Under the pieces are notes generated by a model. The model did not search any database. It worked only from the letters and a program-made list of their open reading frames with translations, and was not told where the DNA came from. The position numbers and the translations under genes were made by a program. From Sediminicoccus rosea (GTDB lineage: Bacteria; Pseudomonadota; Alphaproteobacteria; Acetobacterales; Acetobacteraceae), in contig NZ_CP137852.1 in the NCBI RefSeq assembly GCF_033547095.1, positions 372,001-436,000 on the forward strand: a stretch of 64,000 nucleotides of DNA, read 5' to 3'. Shown in pieces: positions 9,898 to 19,834 of the stretch; positions within the stretch are counted from its first letter, which is position 1, and each line of letters starts with the position of its first letter.

Positions 9898-10368
9898 TCA
9901 GTTTGGGCCGATCCTGCCGCCCTCGCCCAGTCCCTCGCGCGCCTGCGTGGCCAATTCATCGGCCCGCTCATTCATGGGATTGCCCGAATGCCCGCGCACC
10001 CAGATCCACTCCACCTCATGCGGCTTGGCGGCGGCGAGCAGGCGCTGCCAGAGGTCGAAATTCTTCACGGGATCGCGCGCTGCGTTGCGCCAGTTGTTCC
10101 GCACCCAGCCCTTGATCCACCGCTCCATGCCGTTGCGGACATATTCGCTGTCGGTGTGCAGCATGACCTGGCAGGGGCGGGTCAGCGCCTCCAGCGCCGC
10201 GCAGGCGGCCGTCAGCTCCATGCGGTTGTTGGTCGTCTCGCGCTCGGCCCCCGTCAGTTCGCGCGTGACCTCGCCGAAGCGCAGGATGGCGGCCCAGCCG
10301 CCAGGGCCCGGATTGGGCTTGCAGCCGCCATCCGTCCAGATCTCGACCTTGCGCGGGGCGTCAGGCAC
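9898..10368 (-). CDS. rnhA: Ribonuclease HI
   Basis: Cytoplasmic endonuclease of 156 residues that cuts RNA in RNA-DNA hybrids. The catalytic acidic residues lie in [31 protein letters not shown] and [11 protein letters not shown], with the final pair in [19 protein letters not shown] chose the GTG at 10368 because GGAGG sits 6 nt upstream and the overlap with thrB is 8 nt. An ATG at 10392 would add eight residues but has no comparable ribosome site. Gene order ispH-thrB-rnhA is common in alphaproteobacteria and suggests translational coupling to thrB. Confidence 0.95.
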   Translation of the reverse strand: MPDAPRKVEIWTDGGCKPNPGPGGWAAILRFGEVTRELTGAERETTNNRMELTAACAALEALTRPCQVMLHTDSEYVRNGMERWIKGWVRNNWRNAARDPVKNFDLWQRLLAAAKPHEVEWIWVRGHSGNPMNERADELATQAREGLGEGGRIGPN

Positions 10369-11338
10369 CGAGGGCCTCCGGGCTCTGGGCATGGCCGAAG
10401 AAGCGCAGCTTGTGCAGGTATTCCAGCGGGTCCTTGCGCGTCACCATCGCACCCGGCGGCGTGTTCACCCAGTCATAGAGGCGGGTCAGCAGGAAGCGGA
10501 TCGCGGCGCCGCGGCACAGCACGGGCAGGGCGGCCAGCTCGGCCTCGCTCAGCGGTCGCACCGCCGCATAGGCGCGCAGGATGGCGCGCGCCTTGGTCAC
10601 GTTGAAGCTGCGATCCGCCTCGAAGCACCAGGCGTTCAGGCAGACCGCCACGTCATAGGCGAGCAGATCCGTGCAGGCGAAGTAGAAGTCGATCAGCCCG
10701 GAGACGCGGGGCGTGCCGCCCTCCTCCAGGAAGAAGACATTGTCGGGGAAGAGGTCGGCATGGATCTGGCCGACTGGCAGCGCACCCGCCACAGGCCACG
10801 CCGCCAGGATGCCGGCCAGTGCCGCGTCCAGCTCCGCGATCAGCCCGGCCTGCACCGCCTCGCCATCCGCGCGGCAACGGTCGAGCAGCGGCGCCCAGGC
10901 GGCGGGGCCCAGGCCATTGGGCCGCACCTCGGCGAAGCCCTGCCCGGCCCGATGCAGCCCGGCGAGTGCGGCACCCAGCGGTCCGCAATGCTCGGGCCGG
11001 ATGCGGCGCGGCCAGACACCGGGCAGGAAGGTGCAGATCGCCGCCGGCCGGCCGGCCAGTTCACGCAGCGCCTGCCCGTCCCGTCCCGCCACGGGTTCAG
11101 GCGCGGAAAGCCCATGCGCGACGAGGTGCCGCATCAGCCCGAGGAACCAGGGCAGTTCGCGCGGGTTCACGCGCTTCTCGTAAAGCGTCAGCACATAGTC
11201 GCCCGCGCTGGTCTTCAGCGCGTAGTTGGAATTCTCCACGCCCTCGGCGATGCCGCGAAACGCCAGCAGCGCGCCGATGTCGTACTCCGCGAGGAAGGCA
11301 CGCAGCGCCTCGTCGGAGACTTCCGTATAGACCGCCAC
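10361..11338 (-). CDS. thrB: Homoserine kinase (APH-fold type)
   Basis: Phosphorylates homoserine in threonine biosynthesis; 325 residues, the usual length for the aminoglycoside-phosphotransferase-fold ThrB of proteobacteria. Visible features are the N-terminal [11 protein letters not shown], the catalytic loop [13 protein letters not shown], and the metal motif [10 protein letters not shown]. The start is GTG, three bases after the ispH stop, so translation is probably coupled. The 3' end overlaps rnhA. Confident by motif and context. Confidence 0.94.
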   Translation of the reverse strand: MAVYTEVSDEALRAFLAEYDIGALLAFRGIAEGVENSNYALKTSAGDYVLTLYEKRVNPRELPWFLGLMRHLVAHGLSAPEPVAGRDGQALRELAGRPAAICTFLPGVWPRRIRPEHCGPLGAALAGLHRAGQGFAEVRPNGLGPAAWAPLLDRCRADGEAVQAGLIAELDAALAGILAAWPVAGALPVGQIHADLFPDNVFFLEEGGTPRVSGLIDFYFACTDLLAYDVAVCLNAWCFEADRSFNVTKARAILRAYAAVRPLSEAELAALPVLCRGAAIRFLLTRLYDWVNTPPGAMVTRKDPLEYLHKLRFFGHAQSPEALGA

Positions 11339-11341
11339 AAA

Positions 11342-12295
11342 TCAGGCCGTGGCCAGCGCCGCCGGGAGCTTGAAGATGATCTTCTCCTCCGCCACCACGA
11401 TTTCCTGGATGGTCAGCTCATAGGCTTCGCGCAGGCGCTCGATCACCTCCTCGACCAGCACCTCGGGCGCGCTGGCGCCCGCCGTGATGCCGATGCGCGA
11501 GACTCCCTGCACGGTGGCGAGGTCCAGCTCACGCCCGCGCTGCACCATGACCGACTTTGCGCAGCCCGCCCGGCCGGCGACTTCCACGAGACGCACGGAG
11601 TTGGAGGAATTGGGCGCGCCCACCACGATCATCATGTCCACCTGCGGCGCGATCTCCTTCACCGCCGCCTGGCGGTTGGTGGTGGCGTAGCAGATGTCCT
11701 CCTTCGCCGGTGCCGAGATCTCCGGGAAGCGCGATTGCAGCACGCGGACGATCTCCGCCGTGTCATCCACCGAGAGCGTGGTCTGCGTGATGAAGGCGAG
11801 CGAGGCGCCCTCGGGCGGCGTCACGCTCCGGGCCTGGGCCTCGTCCTCGACCAGGGTCACCGCACCCTCGGGCAGCTGGCCCATGGTGCCGATCACCTCC
11901 GGGTGGCCGGCATGGCCGATCAGGAAGATGTGCCGCTTGCGGGAGAAATGATGCTCTGCCTCGCGGTGCACCTTGCTGACCAGCGGGCAGGTGGCGTCGA
12001 GGAAGAACATGTCGCGCCGCTGCGCCTCGGCCGGGATGGATTTCGGCACGCCATGCGCGGAGAAGACGACGGGCTGGCCGTCATCCGGGATTTCGTCCAG
12101 CTCCTCGACGAAGACGGCGCCCTGGCGCTCCAGCGCCTCGACCACGAAGCGGTTGTGGACGATCTCATGCCGGACATAGACCGGGGCGCCGTGCCGCTTC
12201 AGCGCCTCCTCCACGATCTTGATCGCACGGTCCACCCCGGCGCAAAATCCGCGCGGGCCGGCAAGGATGACATGAAGCGAGGGCTTGGCGGCCAT
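11342..12295 (-). CDS. ispH: 4-Hydroxy-3-methylbut-2-enyl diphosphate reductase
   Basis: Last enzyme of the MEP isoprenoid pathway, making IPP and DMAPP; 317 residues. The three Fe-S ligands are the cysteines in [24 protein letters not shown] and [11 protein letters not shown]. Substrate-binding histidines occur in [18 protein letters not shown] and GHAGHPEV, and the SSNSVRL loop is present. The ATG used ([14 protein letters not shown]) matches family N-termini; the frame is open 66 codons further upstream, but that stretch is low-complexity and overlaps the divergent lipoprotein gene. It is the first gene of ispH-thrB-rnhA. Confidence 0.96.
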   Translation of the reverse strand: MAAKPSLHVILAGPRGFCAGVDRAIKIVEEALKRHGAPVYVRHEIVHNRFVVEALERQGAVFVEELDEIPDDGQPVVFSAHGVPKSIPAEAQRRDMFFLDATCPLVSKVHREAEHHFSRKRHIFLIGHAGHPEVIGTMGQLPEGAVTLVEDEAQARSVTPPEGASLAFITQTTLSVDDTAEIVRVLQSRFPEISAPAKEDICYATTNRQAAVKEIAPQVDMMIVVGAPNSSNSVRLVEVAGRAGCAKSVMVQRGRELDLATVQGVSRIGITAGASAPEVLVEEVIERLREAYELTIQEIVVAEEKIIFKLPAALATA

Positions 12296-12393
12296 GCGAT
12301 GGGGTTCCGGGGGCGGGTTGCGACCCCTCCACACTATCGCTTTGCGCGGATCGGTGCCAGACGGAGCGCCGGATGGGACGTGAGCGGGGACGA

Positions 12394-12936
12394 ATGATGA
12401 AGCGTCTGGGTCTGGGTGTGATGGTCGCGGCCGGGCTTGCAGTGGCGGGCTGTGGCGGACCGCGGCTGGAGGATCTGCTGGTCCCCTGCCCAAGCCTGAC
12501 GCTGCCGGCCGATGTGGCCGACCTGACGCGCTACCAGGCCGACAGCCAGCCGGATCATTCCACCATGGTGATGGATGCGCGCATCACCGGCATCGAGGGC
12601 AGCTGCCGCCGCGGCCGACGCGACCAGACGCTGGATTCGAGCATCGCCGTCCGCTTCCAGGTGGAGCGTGGGCCAGCCGCCCCCTCGCGCGGTTTCCAGC
12701 TGCCCTGGTTCATCGCGCTGCTCGATGCCCGCACCAACGAGGTGCTGAACCGGCAGAGCTTCATCATGAACGGCCAGTTCGCCGTGAACACCACGCGGGC
12801 CAATGTTACCTCCCAGGCGGTGGACATCGCCTTCCCGGTGGGAAGCGGCCGGCGCGTGCAGGATTACCGCATCCTGGTCGGCTTCCAGCTGAACGAGGAC
12901 GAGGTCGCGATGAACCGCCGGCGCGGGCCGCGCTGA
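12394..12936 (+). CDS. Putative lipoprotein of unknown function
   Basis: About 180 residues. The N-terminus [20 protein letters not shown] ends in a lipobox (LAVAGC), so the mature protein should be lipid-anchored, probably to the outer membrane. The mature part is beta-rich and ordered, with blocks such as [15 protein letters not shown] and [14 protein letters not shown] do not recognise a named family. Two adjacent ATG codons are possible starts (12394 or 12397), with GGGGA just upstream; an ATG at 12373 would add an implausible arginine-rich leader. It is divergent from ispH and convergent with the next gene. Confidence 0.75.
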   Translation: MMKRLGLGVMVAAGLAVAGCGGPRLEDLLVPCPSLTLPADVADLTRYQADSQPDHSTMVMDARITGIEGSCRRGRRDQTLDSSIAVRFQVERGPAAPSRGFQLPWFIALLDARTNEVLNRQSFIMNGQFAVNTTRANVTSQAVDIAFPVGSGRRVQDYRILVGFQLNEDEVAMNRRRGPR

Positions 12937-12946
12937 GGAGGGCCGC

Positions 12947-14551
12947 TCAGCCGCGGGATGTGTGGACCAGCTCCTCCAGCTGGCGCCACTCCGCCGGGAT
13001 CGGGACGATGCATTCGATCAATGTGGGTCCGGACCGCGCGATCGCGGCCTGGAAGGCCGTGTGGAAGCCCTCCGCGCTGTCCGCCCGCACCGCCTGCACG
13101 CCCAGGCCCGCCGCGACAGGCACCCAGTCGATCGCCGGATCGGCGAGGCTCAGCATCGAGTCCATCCGGGCGTTCGCCGCTCCCTCGCGCACGCGCGCGA
13201 GTTCCAGCCCAAGGATGTTGTAGCGGTCATTCTTGAGCAGGATGATGACCACGTCGGTCTTCTCGCGCGCCATGGTCCATAGCGCCTGCACGGCATACAT
13301 GCCGCTGCCGTCGGCCTGCAGCAGCACGGTCTTGCGGCCTGGGCAGGCGATGGCGGCGCCGAGCGCCATGGGCAGGCCGCCACCGATCGCGCCACCATTC
13401 AGGGGATTCAGGTAATCGTGCGGACGCGCGCCCTTGGTGGCGGCGAAGATCCAGGGTGCATTGGTCGCCGCCTCATCCACCAGAACGGCGTCCTCCGGCA
13501 TCAGCAGGCTCAGCGAGGTGCCGATGGCGGACGCGGTGAGCGGCCCCGTCGGTGCCGCGCCCGTGAAGGATGGCTGGCGCGGATATGGCGCGCCGGAGGC
13601 GCCACAGGCGGCTTCCAGCGCTTCGAGCGCGGCCGCGAGGTCGTGCCGCGCACTCGCCATCTCGAACAGGTCGCAGCCCGGGGGGGATTTCATCACCGGC
13701 TTGCCGCGATAGGCGAAGGTGGCGACCGGGAAGGCAGCCCCCACGAAGATCAGCTGCTCGAAGCCGGCGAGGAACTGGACGCACATCTCGAACTCGTAGG
13801 GCACCGGTTCCACCATCGGGCGACCGGCACCGCGCGCGAGATGGCTCGACGCGAAGGTCTCGCTCAGCAGCGTCGCGCCGCAATGCGCCGCGATCCGGGC
13901 AGCGCTCTCGAGCGCGGCTCCGTGCTGCGCCGCATTGCCGACCACGAGCCCGGTCTTGCGCCCGTTCGCCAGCAGCGCCGCGGCATGCGCGATCGCCTCC
14001 GCCGCGAAGGAGGGGCGTGGCTGCACCATGGGGGCGGGCGGCGGGTTCGCATCTTCCCAGTGCCGGTTGGTCGGCGCGATGATCGTGCAGACCTGGCCGG
14101 TCCGGGCGAGCATCGCCGCCTCCGCGCCCAGTTCGCCGAGTTGCGTCGCGCTGCGTGCTTCCTGGCACCAGTGGGAGACGACACGCGCCAGGTCGCTGAT
14201 GCGCCCGTTTACGAGCTCATGCTCGGGATAGTTCGGCTGGTGGTAGGATGCGTTCGCGCCGACGACATTGACGACCGGCGTGCCGGCGCGCCCGGCGTTG
14301 TGCAGCATGGCGATGCCATTGGCGAGGCCGCTGCCGACATGCAGCAGCGTGAAGGCGGGCTTGCCTGCCATGCGCGCATAGCCATCGGCCGCGCCAGTGA
14401 CCACATCCTCCTGCAGGCACAGGATGGGCCGCACGGAATCCGCCAGCCCCATCTCATAGACCAGCTGCATCTCGGATGTGCCGGGATTGGCGAAGCAGGT
14501 GGTGATCCCTGCATCAACCAAGGCCTTGAAGAGGGATTGGGCGCCATTCAT
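12947..14551 (-). CDS. Thiamine-diphosphate enzyme, acetolactate-synthase-like
   Basis: A 534-residue enzyme of the acetolactate synthase/benzoylformate decarboxylase superfamily. The pyrimidine-binding domain has FANPGTSEM and the cofactor-activating Glu48 (LCLQEDVVTGAADGYAR). The diphosphate/Mg motif starts at QADGSGMYAVQALWT and ends at KNDRYN. It lacks the extended FAD region of true AHAS large subunits and has no small-subunit gene beside it. It may therefore be a 2-oxo-acid decarboxylase or a carboligase outside branched-chain amino-acid synthesis. The substrate is open. It stands alone between the lipoprotein and secA. Confidence 0.85.
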   Translation of the reverse strand: MNGAQSLFKALVDAGITTCFANPGTSEMQLVYEMGLADSVRPILCLQEDVVTGAADGYARMAGKPAFTLLHVGSGLANGIAMLHNAGRAGTPVVNVVGANASYHQPNYPEHELVNGRISDLARVVSHWCQEARSATQLGELGAEAAMLARTGQVCTIIAPTNRHWEDANPPPAPMVQPRPSFAAEAIAHAAALLANGRKTGLVVGNAAQHGAALESAARIAAHCGATLLSETFASSHLARGAGRPMVEPVPYEFEMCVQFLAGFEQLIFVGAAFPVATFAYRGKPVMKSPPGCDLFEMASARHDLAAALEALEAACGASGAPYPRQPSFTGAAPTGPLTASAIGTSLSLLMPEDAVLVDEAATNAPWIFAATKGARPHDYLNPLNGGAIGGGLPMALGAAIACPGRKTVLLQADGSGMYAVQALWTMAREKTDVVIILLKNDRYNILGLELARVREGAANARMDSMLSLADPAIDWVPVAAGLGVQAVRADSAEGFHTAFQAAIARSGPTLIECIVPIPAEWRQLEELVHTSRG

Positions 14552-14726
14552 GGGACGTTGCCTCTTGGGTGTTTCTGGCTCAGCCAGCCGCCCTCGCGCA
14601 CAGGTTTCCCGTTCATGCGGCGGCAGCTGGATCCTGTCTCCAGCGGCAGCCTAGCGGCGATCCCCGGTTGATGCCTAGCGTCGCCTCGGCCGGCTCAGGC
14701 GCTTGGAGGCGCGGGAGGCCGGATGA

Positions 14727-17459
14727 CTACGCCCGTCCGTGGCAGTGCTTGTACTTCTTGCCCGAGCCGCAGGGGCAGGGCGCGTTGCGCGGCGTCTTGT
14801 CCCAGGTGGAGGGGTCGTTCGGGTCCACCTCGGAGATCACGCGCGTTTCCTGCCGGGCGATCGCCGCCGCGCCGTAATCCGGGGCGGGCGGCATTGGCGC
14901 CATCTCATAGGGTTCGGCATCGGGTGCGGCGTGGCGCATGTCGGTCACGCGGATCGGCTGCGGCTCGGGGATCGGCGCATCGGCCGTCAGCTCCAGGCGC
15001 AGCAGCAGCGAGGTGACACGCTCGCGCAGGTCTTCCAGCATGTTGTTGAACAGCGCGAAGGCCTCGCGCTTGTACTCGTTCAGCGGGTCACGCTGGCCAT
15101 AGGCGCGCAGGCCGATGCCCTGGCGCAGGTGATCGAGGCTGAGCAGGTGCTCCTTCCACACCTGGTCGAAGAGCTGCAGCAGCAGCGACTTCTCGACCAT
15201 GCGCATGAAGTCGGGGCCGAGATTGGCGGCCTTGGCGGCGGCCACCTGGTCGGCCGCGGCCTCGATGCGCTCGCGCACCTGGACCTCGTCGATCCCCTCT
15301 TCCTTCGCATAGGCGGCGATGGGCAGGTCGAGGCCCAGCACGTCGCGCACGCGCTTCTCCAGGCCCTCCAGATCCCATTGCTCCGGATAGGCGTTCTCGG
15401 GGATCGCCTTGTCCACCATGGCGCCGATGGTCTCGTGCCGCATCTCGGCGATGGTCTCGCTGAGATCGGTCGAATCCATGTAGGCGCGGCGCTGGGCATA
15501 GACCTCGCGCCGCTGGTCGTTCATCACGTCGTCGTATTTCAGCAGGTTCTTGCGCGTGTCGAAGTTCCGCGCCTCGACCTTCTTCTGCGCCTTCTCCAGT
15601 GCCTTGTTGATCCAGGGATGGATGATGGCCTCGCCTTCCTTGAGGCCGAGCTTCGTCAGCATGCCGCCCATGCGGTCGCTGCCGAAGATGCGCATCAGGT
15701 CGTCTTCCAGCGAGAGGAAGAAGCGGCTGCCACCCGGGTCGCCCTGGCGGCCGGAGCGGCCGCGCAGCTGGTTGTCGATGCGGCGGCTCTCATGCCGCTC
15801 GGTGCCGATGACGAAGAGCCCGCCCGCCGCCTTCACGATGGGCTGCGCCGCCGCAACCTCCGCCAGGTGGCGCGCATAGACCGCGTCATATTCCGGCCCA
15901 TGCCCCTCGGGCACCTCGGCCTTGGCGAGCATGTCCGCGTTGCCGCCGAGTTTGATGTCGGTGCCGCGGCCAGCCATGTTGGTGGCGATGGTGACGGCGC
16001 CGGGGCGGCCGGCCTGGGCGACGATGCCGGCCTCCTGCTCGTGGTAGCGCGCGTTCAGCACATTGTGCGGGATGCCCGCCTGCTTGAGCAGGCTGGAGAT
16101 CAGCTCGCTCTTCTCGATGCTGGTGGTGCCGACGAGGCAGGGCTGGTTGCGCTCCCGGCATTCGCCGATGAGCTTGATGACCGCCTGGTATTTCTCCATG
16201 GCGGTCCGATAGACCTCGTCATCCTCGTCCTTGCGCGCGACGGGCACGTTGGTCGGGATTTCGACGACTTCGAGCTTGTAGATCTCGGCGAACTCGTCCG
16301 CCTCGGTCGCGGCGGTGCCGGTCATGCCGGAGAGCTTGGGATAGAGGCGGAAGTAGTTCTGGAAGGTGATGCTGGCGAGCGTCTGGTTCTCCGGCTGGAC
16401 GGTCACGTCCTCCTTCGCCTCCAGCGCCTGGTGCAGGCCGTCGCTGTAGCGGCGGCCTTCCATCATGCGGCCGGTGAACTCGTCGATGATCACGATCTTG
16501 TCGTTGCGGACCACGTATTCGACGTCGCGCTTGAACAGCACATGCGCGCGCAGCGACTGGTTGACATGGTGCACGATGGAGACGTTGTGGCTGTCATAGA
16601 GGTTGCCCTCCTCCAGCACGCCGGCGGCCAGCAGCATGGCCTCGATGTCCTCGCCGCCCTTCTCCGTCATCGCGACGGTGCGCTGCTTCTCGTCCTTCTC
16701 GAAGCGTTCCGTGTCCTTCACGAATTCCGCCATGACCGCGTCCACGCGGCGATAGAGGTCGGAGGTGTCGTCCGTCGGGCCGGAGATGATAAGCGGCGTG
16801 CGCGCCTCATCCACCAGGATGCTGTCCACCTCGTCCACGATGGCATAGTGGAAGGGTCGCTGGACCATCTCCTCCAGGCGGTACTTCATGTTGTCACGCA
16901 GGTAGTCGAAGCCGTACTCGTTGTTGGTGCCGTAGGTGATGTCGCAGGCGTAGGCCGCGCGGCGCTCGTCATCGCTCAACCCCTGGACGATGACGCCTGT
17001 GGTGAGGCCGAGGAAGCCATAGACCTGGCCCATCCATTCGGCGTCGCGCTTGGCCAGGTAGTCGTTCACCGTCACCACATGCACGCCCTTGCCGGGCAGC
17101 GCGTTGAGGTAGCAGGGCAGGGTGGCGACCAGGGTCTTGCCCTCGCCGGTCTTCATCTCGGCGATCTTGCCGTCGTTCAGGACCATGCCGCCGATCATCT
17201 GCACATCGAAATGACGCAGGCCGATCACACGCTTCGCGGCCTCCCGCACCACGGCGAAGGCCTCTTCGAGCAGGCTGTCCAGCTCGGCGCCCTGGGCCAG
17301 CCGGGCGCGGAACTCGGCGGTCTTGCCGCGCAGCGCCTCGTCCGACAGCGCGGCAAGCGGCGCTTCGAAGGCGCTGATCGCGGGGAGGCGCGCCTGGAAA
17401 CGCTTCAGCGAACGGTCATTCGCGGAACCGAAAATGGCACGGGCAAGACGAGCGAACAT
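14727..17459 (-). CDS. secA: Protein translocase ATPase SecA
   Basis: ATPase motor of the Sec export pathway; 910 residues, normal for the family. Visible features are Walker A ([13 protein letters not shown]), the DEAD-like [17 protein letters not shown], motif VI region [19 protein letters not shown], and the C-terminal zinc finger [14 protein letters not shown] that binds SecB and phospholipid. It acts at the inner membrane with SecYEG. It is monocistronic here, and the parvulin-type isomerase gene is divergent across a 164 bp spacer. Pairing with a periplasmic folding factor fits an export role for both. Confidence 0.98.
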   Translation of the reverse strand: MFARLARAIFGSANDRSLKRFQARLPAISAFEAPLAALSDEALRGKTAEFRARLAQGAELDSLLEEAFAVVREAAKRVIGLRHFDVQMIGGMVLNDGKIAEMKTGEGKTLVATLPCYLNALPGKGVHVVTVNDYLAKRDAEWMGQVYGFLGLTTGVIVQGLSDDERRAAYACDITYGTNNEYGFDYLRDNMKYRLEEMVQRPFHYAIVDEVDSILVDEARTPLIISGPTDDTSDLYRRVDAVMAEFVKDTERFEKDEKQRTVAMTEKGGEDIEAMLLAAGVLEEGNLYDSHNVSIVHHVNQSLRAHVLFKRDVEYVVRNDKIVIIDEFTGRMMEGRRYSDGLHQALEAKEDVTVQPENQTLASITFQNYFRLYPKLSGMTGTAATEADEFAEIYKLEVVEIPTNVPVARKDEDDEVYRTAMEKYQAVIKLIGECRERNQPCLVGTTSIEKSELISSLLKQAGIPHNVLNARYHEQEAGIVAQAGRPGAVTIATNMAGRGTDIKLGGNADMLAKAEVPEGHGPEYDAVYARHLAEVAAAQPIVKAAGGLFVIGTERHESRRIDNQLRGRSGRQGDPGGSRFFLSLEDDLMRIFGSDRMGGMLTKLGLKEGEAIIHPWINKALEKAQKKVEARNFDTRKNLLKYDDVMNDQRREVYAQRRAYMDSTDLSETIAEMRHETIGAMVDKAIPENAYPEQWDLEGLEKRVRDVLGLDLPIAAYAKEEGIDEVQVRERIEAAADQVAAAKAANLGPDFMRMVEKSLLLQLFDQVWKEHLLSLDHLRQGIGLRAYGQRDPLNEYKREAFALFNNMLEDLRERVTSLLLRLELTADAPIPEPQPIRVTDMRHAAPDAEPYEMAPMPPAPDYGAAAIARQETRVISEVDPNDPSTWDKTPRNAPCPCGSGKKYKHCHGRA

Positions 17460-17623
17460 GGGGTGTGGATTCTCTCCGGGCGCCGCCGACGGAAGGGGCG
17501 GCTTTGGGACTTTGACAGGTAAGGTCCCCCTGCCCCCGGGTCAACGTGCCAAAGGGGGCCGGCCGGGTTGTGGGGGGGGCGGGCATCGGCCATTGTCGGG
17601 CCGCCCGTGATGGATTCCCGCCG

Positions 17624-18601
17624 ATGTCCCGCTTTTCCCTTCCCCTCGCCCTGATGCTGGCCGCCGGCCCCGCCCTGGCCCAGGCGCCGGCTCCGGCCCG
17701 CCCCCCGGCCGCGGCGCCGGCCCCTGCGGCAACCCCCGCCCCCGCGGCGGCCGCCGAGGACAGCAACCCCGTCCTCGCCCGGGTGAATGGCGAGGATCTT
17801 CGCCTGGACGAGGTGATGGCCACCGCCGCCGAGGCCATGCCGGCCGAGCTGCGCAGCGTGCCGCCCGCCCTGCTGCGCACCATGCTGCCGCCCCAGGTCT
17901 TCGAGCAGCTGCTGGACCGCGCCATCACCGACCGCGCCATGGTCGCCGCCGCCCGCACCGCCGGCCTGGACCAGGACCCCGAGATCCGCCGCCGCGTGCG
18001 CCTCGCCGAGGAGAATGAGCTGCGCGACGCCCTGCTGCGCCGCGAGGTGCTGCCCCGCGTGACGGAGGACCTGCTGCGCGCCCGCTACGAGCGAGACGCC
18101 GCCAACCGCTCGGCCGAGCAGGAGGTCCGCGCCCGCCACATCCTGGTGGCGAACGAGGCCGATGCCCGCGCCATCCTGGCCGAGATCCAGCGCGGCGCGA
18201 ATTTCGAGGAGGTGGCCCGCCGCCGCTCGACCGATCCCGCGGCCCGCAATGGCGGCGATCTCGGCTTCTTCCGCCAGGGAGACATGGTGCCCGAATTCGC
18301 AGCCGCCGCCTTCGCGCTGCAGCCCGGCCAGGTCAGCCCGGCCCCGGTCCGCACCCAGTTCGGCTGGCACGTGATCAAGGTGGAGGAGCGCCGCACCTCC
18401 AGCGGGCCGACCTTCGAGGAGAGCCGCGACACGCTGCGCCAGGCGCTGGTCGAGGAGGAGGTGCTGGCCGCCGTCCAGCGCATCCGCGCCGCGAGCCGCA
18501 TTGAGCGCGTGGAGCCGCCCGCGCCGCCCGCCCCCGCCATCCAGGCCGAGCCGCCGGCACCCGCCCGGCCCGCCGCCCCCGCCCCTGCCACCCGGAGATA
18601 G
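17624..18601 (+). CDS. Periplasmic parvulin-type peptidyl-prolyl isomerase
   Basis: A 325-residue exported isomerase of the SurA/PrsA type. The signal peptide (MSRFSLPLALMLAAGPALA) is followed by a proline/alanine-rich linker, an N-terminal chaperone-like helical region, and a parvulin domain (about 165-265) with VRARHILVANEADA, GGDLGFFRQGDMVPEF and FGWHVIKVEERR. The tail is again proline/alanine-rich. It probably helps fold secreted or outer-membrane proteins. The ATG before the signal peptide was chosen over an open extension upstream. It is divergent from secA and 3 bp before argJ. Confidence 0.9.
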   Translation: MSRFSLPLALMLAAGPALAQAPAPARPPAAAPAPAATPAPAAAAEDSNPVLARVNGEDLRLDEVMATAAEAMPAELRSVPPALLRTMLPPQVFEQLLDRAITDRAMVAAARTAGLDQDPEIRRRVRLAEENELRDALLRREVLPRVTEDLLRARYERDAANRSAEQEVRARHILVANEADARAILAEIQRGANFEEVARRRSTDPAARNGGDLGFFRQGDMVPEFAAAAFALQPGQVSPAPVRTQFGWHVIKVEERRTSSGPTFEESRDTLRQALVEEEVLAAVQRIRAASRIERVEPPAPPAPAIQAEPPAPARPAAPAPATRR

Positions 18602-18604
18602 ACC

Positions 18605-19834
18605 ATGACGGGCCCTGTTTCGCCCCTCGCCTTGCCGCTGCCGGAGATGCCGGCCATCGCCGGCGCCGAATGCGCCAGCATCGCCGCCGGCATCCGCTAC
18701 AAGTCGCGCGAGGACATGACGGTCTTCCGCTTCGCCCCGGGCACCACGGTGGCGGGCGTCTTCACCATGAACAAATGCCCGGGCGCCCCGGTGGATTGGT
18801 GCCGTGCCGCGCTCAAGGGCGGCAAGGCGCGCGCGCTGGTGGTGAATGCCGGGAACAGCAACGTCTTTACCGGCAAGGCCGGCCGCGAGACCTGCGAGCG
18901 CACGGCGAAGGAAACCGCCGCCCTGCTCGGCTGCAAGCCGCGCGAGGTCTTCATCGCCTCCACCGGCGTGATCGGCGAGCGCCTGCCGACCGATGTGCTG
19001 CTGGCCGCCCTGCCCGGCGCGGTCGCCAAGCTCCAGGCCGATTCCTGGCAGGGCGCGGCGCGCGCCATCATGACCACCGACACCTTCCCCAAGGGCGCCA
19101 CCCGCACGGCGAAGATCGGTGACGCGACGGTGACCATCTGCGGCATCGCCAAGGGCAGCGGCATGATCGCGCCCGACATGGCGACCATGCTCTCCTTCAT
19201 CGCCACCGACGCGAAGATCCCGGCCGAGGCGCTGCAGAAGCTGCTCTCCAAGGGCAATGCCAAGAGCTTCAACTGCGTGACGGTGGACAGCGACACCAGC
19301 ACCTCCGACACGGTGCTGCTGTTCGCCACCGGCCAGGCGAAGCACCCGCGCGTGCCGGCGGAAGGCGGCGCGATGCTGAAGGATTTCGCCCGCGCGCTGG
19401 ATGAGGTGCTGCACGAACTCGCGCTGATGGTGGCGCGCGATGGCGAGGGGGCGCAGAAGCTCATCACCATCGACGTGACCGGCGCCGTCTCGGCCAGGTC
19501 GGCCCATCGCGTCGCCATGGCCATCGCCAATTCGCCTTTGGTGAAGACCGCCGTGGCGGGTGAGGACGCGAATTGGGGCCGCATCGTCATGGCCGTCGGC
19601 AAGGCGGGCGAGCCGGCGGATCGCGACAAGCTCTCCATCGCCGTCGGCGGCGTCTGGATGGCGCGCGATGGCGGCGTGATCCCGGATTACGACGAGGCGC
19701 CGGTGGTGGCCCACATGAAGGGCCGCGACGTGCAGATCACCGTGGATCTCGGCCTCGGGCGCGGGAAGGCGCGCGTCTGGACCTGCGATCTCACGCATGG
19801 ATACATCGACATCAATGGCAGCTACCGCAGCTGA
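18605..19834 (+). CDS. argJ: Bifunctional ornithine acetyltransferase / N-acetylglutamate synthase
   Basis: Arginine biosynthesis enzyme of 409 residues that recycles the acetyl group between N-acetylornithine and glutamate. It is an Ntn-type enzyme that cleaves itself before a threonine; the site is visible in KGSGMIAPDMATMLSF. The C-terminal SYRS ending and DITGAVSA-like segments fit the family. The start lies 3 bp after the isomerase stop, and the 3' end overlaps the GNAT-Nudix gene by 20 bp, so the three are probably one transcript. Whether it is bi- or monofunctional cannot be told from sequence alone. Confidence 0.96.
   Translation: MTGPVSPLALPLPEMPAIAGAECASIAAGIRYKSREDMTVFRFAPGTTVAGVFTMNKCPGAPVDWCRAALKGGKARALVVNAGNSNVFTGKAGRETCERTAKETAALLGCKPREVFIASTGVIGERLPTDVLLAALPGAVAKLQADSWQGAARAIMTTDTFPKGATRTAKIGDATVTICGIAKGSGMIAPDMATMLSFIATDAKIPAEALQKLLSKGNAKSFNCVTVDSDTSTSDTVLLFATGQAKHPRVPAEGGAMLKDFARALDEVLHELALMVARDGEGAQKLITIDVTGAVSARSAHRVAMAIANSPLVKTAVAGEDANWGRIVMAVGKAGEPADRDKLSIAVGGVWMARDGGVIPDYDEAPVVAHMKGRDVQITVDLGLGRGKARVWTCDLTHGYIDINGSYRS

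Noticed and set aside
9776-12397. An 873-codon plus-strand open frame across rnhA, thrB and ispH
   Set aside because: It is antisense to three confident genes and has no motif.
12947-14551. True acetolactate synthase (ilvB) for valine/isoleucine synthesis
   Set aside because: The protein is short for an AHAS large subunit, and no ilvN-type small subunit lies next to it; only the superfamily call is safe.
14552-14726. Small gene between the thiamine-diphosphate enzyme and secA
   Set aside because: A 102-codon forward frame there runs into secA antisense sequence and has no ribosome site or recognisable features; I see nothing functional in this spacer apart from likely secA downstream sequence.
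17512-17517. Perfect TTGACA between secA and the isomerase gene
   Set aside because: No matching -10 element lies 16-18 nt downstream on the plus strand, so I do not call a promoter.
14739-17522. A 927-codon open frame on the plus strand opposite secA
   Set aside because: It is the mirror of secA codons in very GC-rich DNA; the product is low-complexity (rich in Ala, Gly, Arg, His, Leu) with no domain, while secA on the other strand is unmistakable.
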